From contig CAYFLK010000010.1 of NCBI GenBank assembly GCA_964344035.1, positions 1 to 64,000 on the forward strand: a stretch of 64,000 nucleotides of DNA, written 5' to 3'. Under the pieces are notes generated by a model that saw nothing but the letters and a program-made list of their open reading frames with translations, was not told where the DNA came from and ran no database searches. A program made the position numbers and the translations under genes. Origin of the DNA: UBA1014 sp964344035. GTDB lineage: Bacteria > SAR324 > NAC60-12. Below, in pieces: positions 62,957 to 64,000 of the stretch (its first letter is position 1; every line of letters starts with the position of its first letter).

Positions 62957-64000
62957 TGGCATCCTCCCAGCTGATGTAATCAATTTCTCCGGCTTTTATC
63001 CGTTTGGTTTGCGCTTCGAACTCTGCCCATGCTTTTTCGTGGTCGATGCCCATTTTTTCGAGCAGAGACTTGTTGTCCACGCCATGCCAGTGAAGCTGGC
63101 AGACGATGTAAGGATGCGCTCCCATGGCCAGCGCGGCAAACTGGGAATCGGACATCACCGGGATACCTACATTGCGCTTGTGCGCACGCGCGGCAAACTG
63201 GCTTTTATCGAGAGTGGTCACGCATCCAGTGTCGTGAGTCAAAACAACGTCCGGATTGACTTCCTCCTTCATCCTCTCAATTTTGCGCGTGGTGGCAAAC
63301 GAGCGGGAAAAATCCCGGCTGACAAGGATGTGCCTGAACCCAAATCCGCAGCAGTCATGCCACGTGGAATAATCACCCGTTTTGGCGCCCAGCGCATGGA
63401 CCAGCGCGGTGATGACGGCAGTGCGCTGGCCGTCGTACAGGTCGCGGTCATAAACCGCGTCTTCGACAACCAGCTTATGGTAGTGGCAGGCGGGATGGAC
63501 CGTGGCGGTAATTCCACTCAGGTCCAGGACTTTCTGTGCCGCGATCCTGTCCCGCATCGCGTGCACCCATTCAGAGTAGTGCACGATCTCCTCCGGGAAT
63601 ACGAAGGGCATCTTGAGACGGTCCATGATCCCGCGCACCTTCTTGCGGAGTTTTGGATAATGCAGCAGCTGCTCGCGGGTTTCCTTGTAATGCCCGTAGC
63701 TTGTTCCACAGTGAATCAGGGGAAAGTATCCGTCGACCTTTGCCTGGGAAAAGTTTCTCACCGCGATGCCAGCCTGCGCGGCGGCATTCGAGGTTGATGA
63801 CGCGTAATAGTTCCAGGCTGTGCAGGAGGACTGATCGCGCGGATCATGGTATTCAAATCCCAGCTTGCGGTTCAGCCAGAATATTGATGTGGAGTAACCC
63901 GGGATGTGACCGCATTGTCCGCATGATTTGTGATGCCAGGTGTATTGCAGGGGGATTTTCTTTTTTCGACCAAACTTCGTTTCCACCTCGACAAACGGTT
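62949..64000 (-). CDS. shdrB1: sHdrB1-like CCG-domain subunit (5' end beyond window)
   Basis: An HdrB-like protein, at least 345 residues. The frame is still open at the right edge, and a GTG at 63986 is the first visible start, so the true start may lie outside. First Cys group: HHKSCGQCGHIPGYS and DQSSCTAWNYY; second group: VHPACHYHKLVVED, WHDCCGFGFRH and HDTGCVTTLD. Such CCG domains bind non-cubane or 4Fe-4S clusters where disulfide or persulfide chemistry occurs. It heads the visible minus-strand operon; shdrC1 is expected next, outside the window. Confidence 0.83.
   Translation of the reverse strand, partial: PFVEVETKFGRKKKIPLQYTWHHKSCGQCGHIPGYSTSIFWLNRKLGFEYHDPRDQSSCTAWNYYASSTSNAAAQAGIAVRNFSQAKVDGYFPLIHCGTSYGHYKETREQLLHYPKLRKKVRGIMDRLKMPFVFPEEIVHYSEWVHAMRDRIAAQKVLDLSGITATVHPACHYHKLVVEDAVYDRDLYDGQRTAVITALVHALGAKTGDYSTWHDCCGFGFRHILVSRDFSRSFATTRKIERMKEEVNPDVVLTHDTGCVTTLDKSQFAARAHKRNVGIPVMSDSQFAALAMGAHPYIVCQLHWHGVDNKSLLEKMGIDHEKAWAEFEAQTKRIKAGEIDYISWEDANV

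Noticed and set aside
1..64000. CRISPR array, tRNA or rRNA genes
   Set aside because: Scanned the intergenic regions by eye on both strands; no regular direct repeats and no cloverleaf or rRNA segments recognised.

Overview
This is a 64 kb chromosomal piece of a Gram-negative, flagellated bacterium at roughly 50-55% GC by eye. The cell envelope is shown by an RND exporter with a LolA-like protein and a DUF1302 barrel, a FecR/outer-membrane pair and a lipoprotein remnant. Motility is shown by four flagellins, a very long FliD and two FliS chaperones. A ten-base N run inside an ankyrin gene marks it as a draft or metagenomic scaffold. I cannot assign a phylum from sequence alone. The sulfur locus points to a lithotrophic or sulfur-oxidising lifestyle.

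Layout. 1-6.3 kb: TetR regulator, RND exporter, LolA-like periplasmic protein and DUF1302 barrel, with a reversed toxin-antitoxin pair inserted between exporter and LolA-like gene. 6.3-8.9 kb: an AT-rich, eroding zone with a transposase stub, a HicAB pair whose HicA core is frameshifted twice, and a DUF1566 lipoprotein pseudogene. 9-30 kb: housekeeping and accessory genes (pyruvate kinase, thioesterase, DUF445, flagellin 1 with a sigma-28 promoter, two alpha/beta hydrolases, RDD protein, Dus, RecD-like helicase, ankyrin protein, trpBA, an MFS transporter, SDR, fumC, a lone ParA). 30-37 kb: a minus-strand run of two flagellins, mnmE, a FlgN/FliT-like coiled coil, an acidic protein and an RppH-type Nudix enzyme. 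37.8-44 kb: creatinase-like M24 protein, a REP-type inverted repeat, a broken GNAT gene, AlkA-type glycosylase, PhzF, a barrel protein and FecR. 44.3-50.4 kb: flagellin 4, fliD, fliS, fliS under a second sigma-28 promoter.

The most interesting region is 50.8 kb to the right edge. On the plus strand lie a GcvH-like lipoate-binding protein (LbpA), a lipoate-protein ligase, two radical SAM proteins resembling the LipS1/LipS2 lipoate synthase pair, and a second ligase-like protein. Convergent to it on the minus strand lie shdrB1, shdrA, shdrH, shdrB3, tusA, etfB, etfA, a tiny coupled ORF and a membrane iron-sulfur ETF:quinone oxidoreductase. This matches the type II sulfur-oxidising heterodisulfide-reductase-like (sHdr) system. 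Inferred flow: TusA passes sulfane sulfur on; the sHdr complex oxidises it using the lipoamide arm of LbpA; electrons go through EtfAB to the membrane protein and into the quinone pool; the plus-strand genes build and attach the lipoate. The next gene (expected shdrC1) lies beyond the window.

Main oddities: an in-frame TGA inside tusA, where reading through restores a full-length TusA; a Lys-to-Arg change at the ligase catalytic position in the second ligase; three tandem insert modules in FliD; compensating frameshifts that delete the active-site His of HicA; and several homopolymer frameshifts elsewhere.
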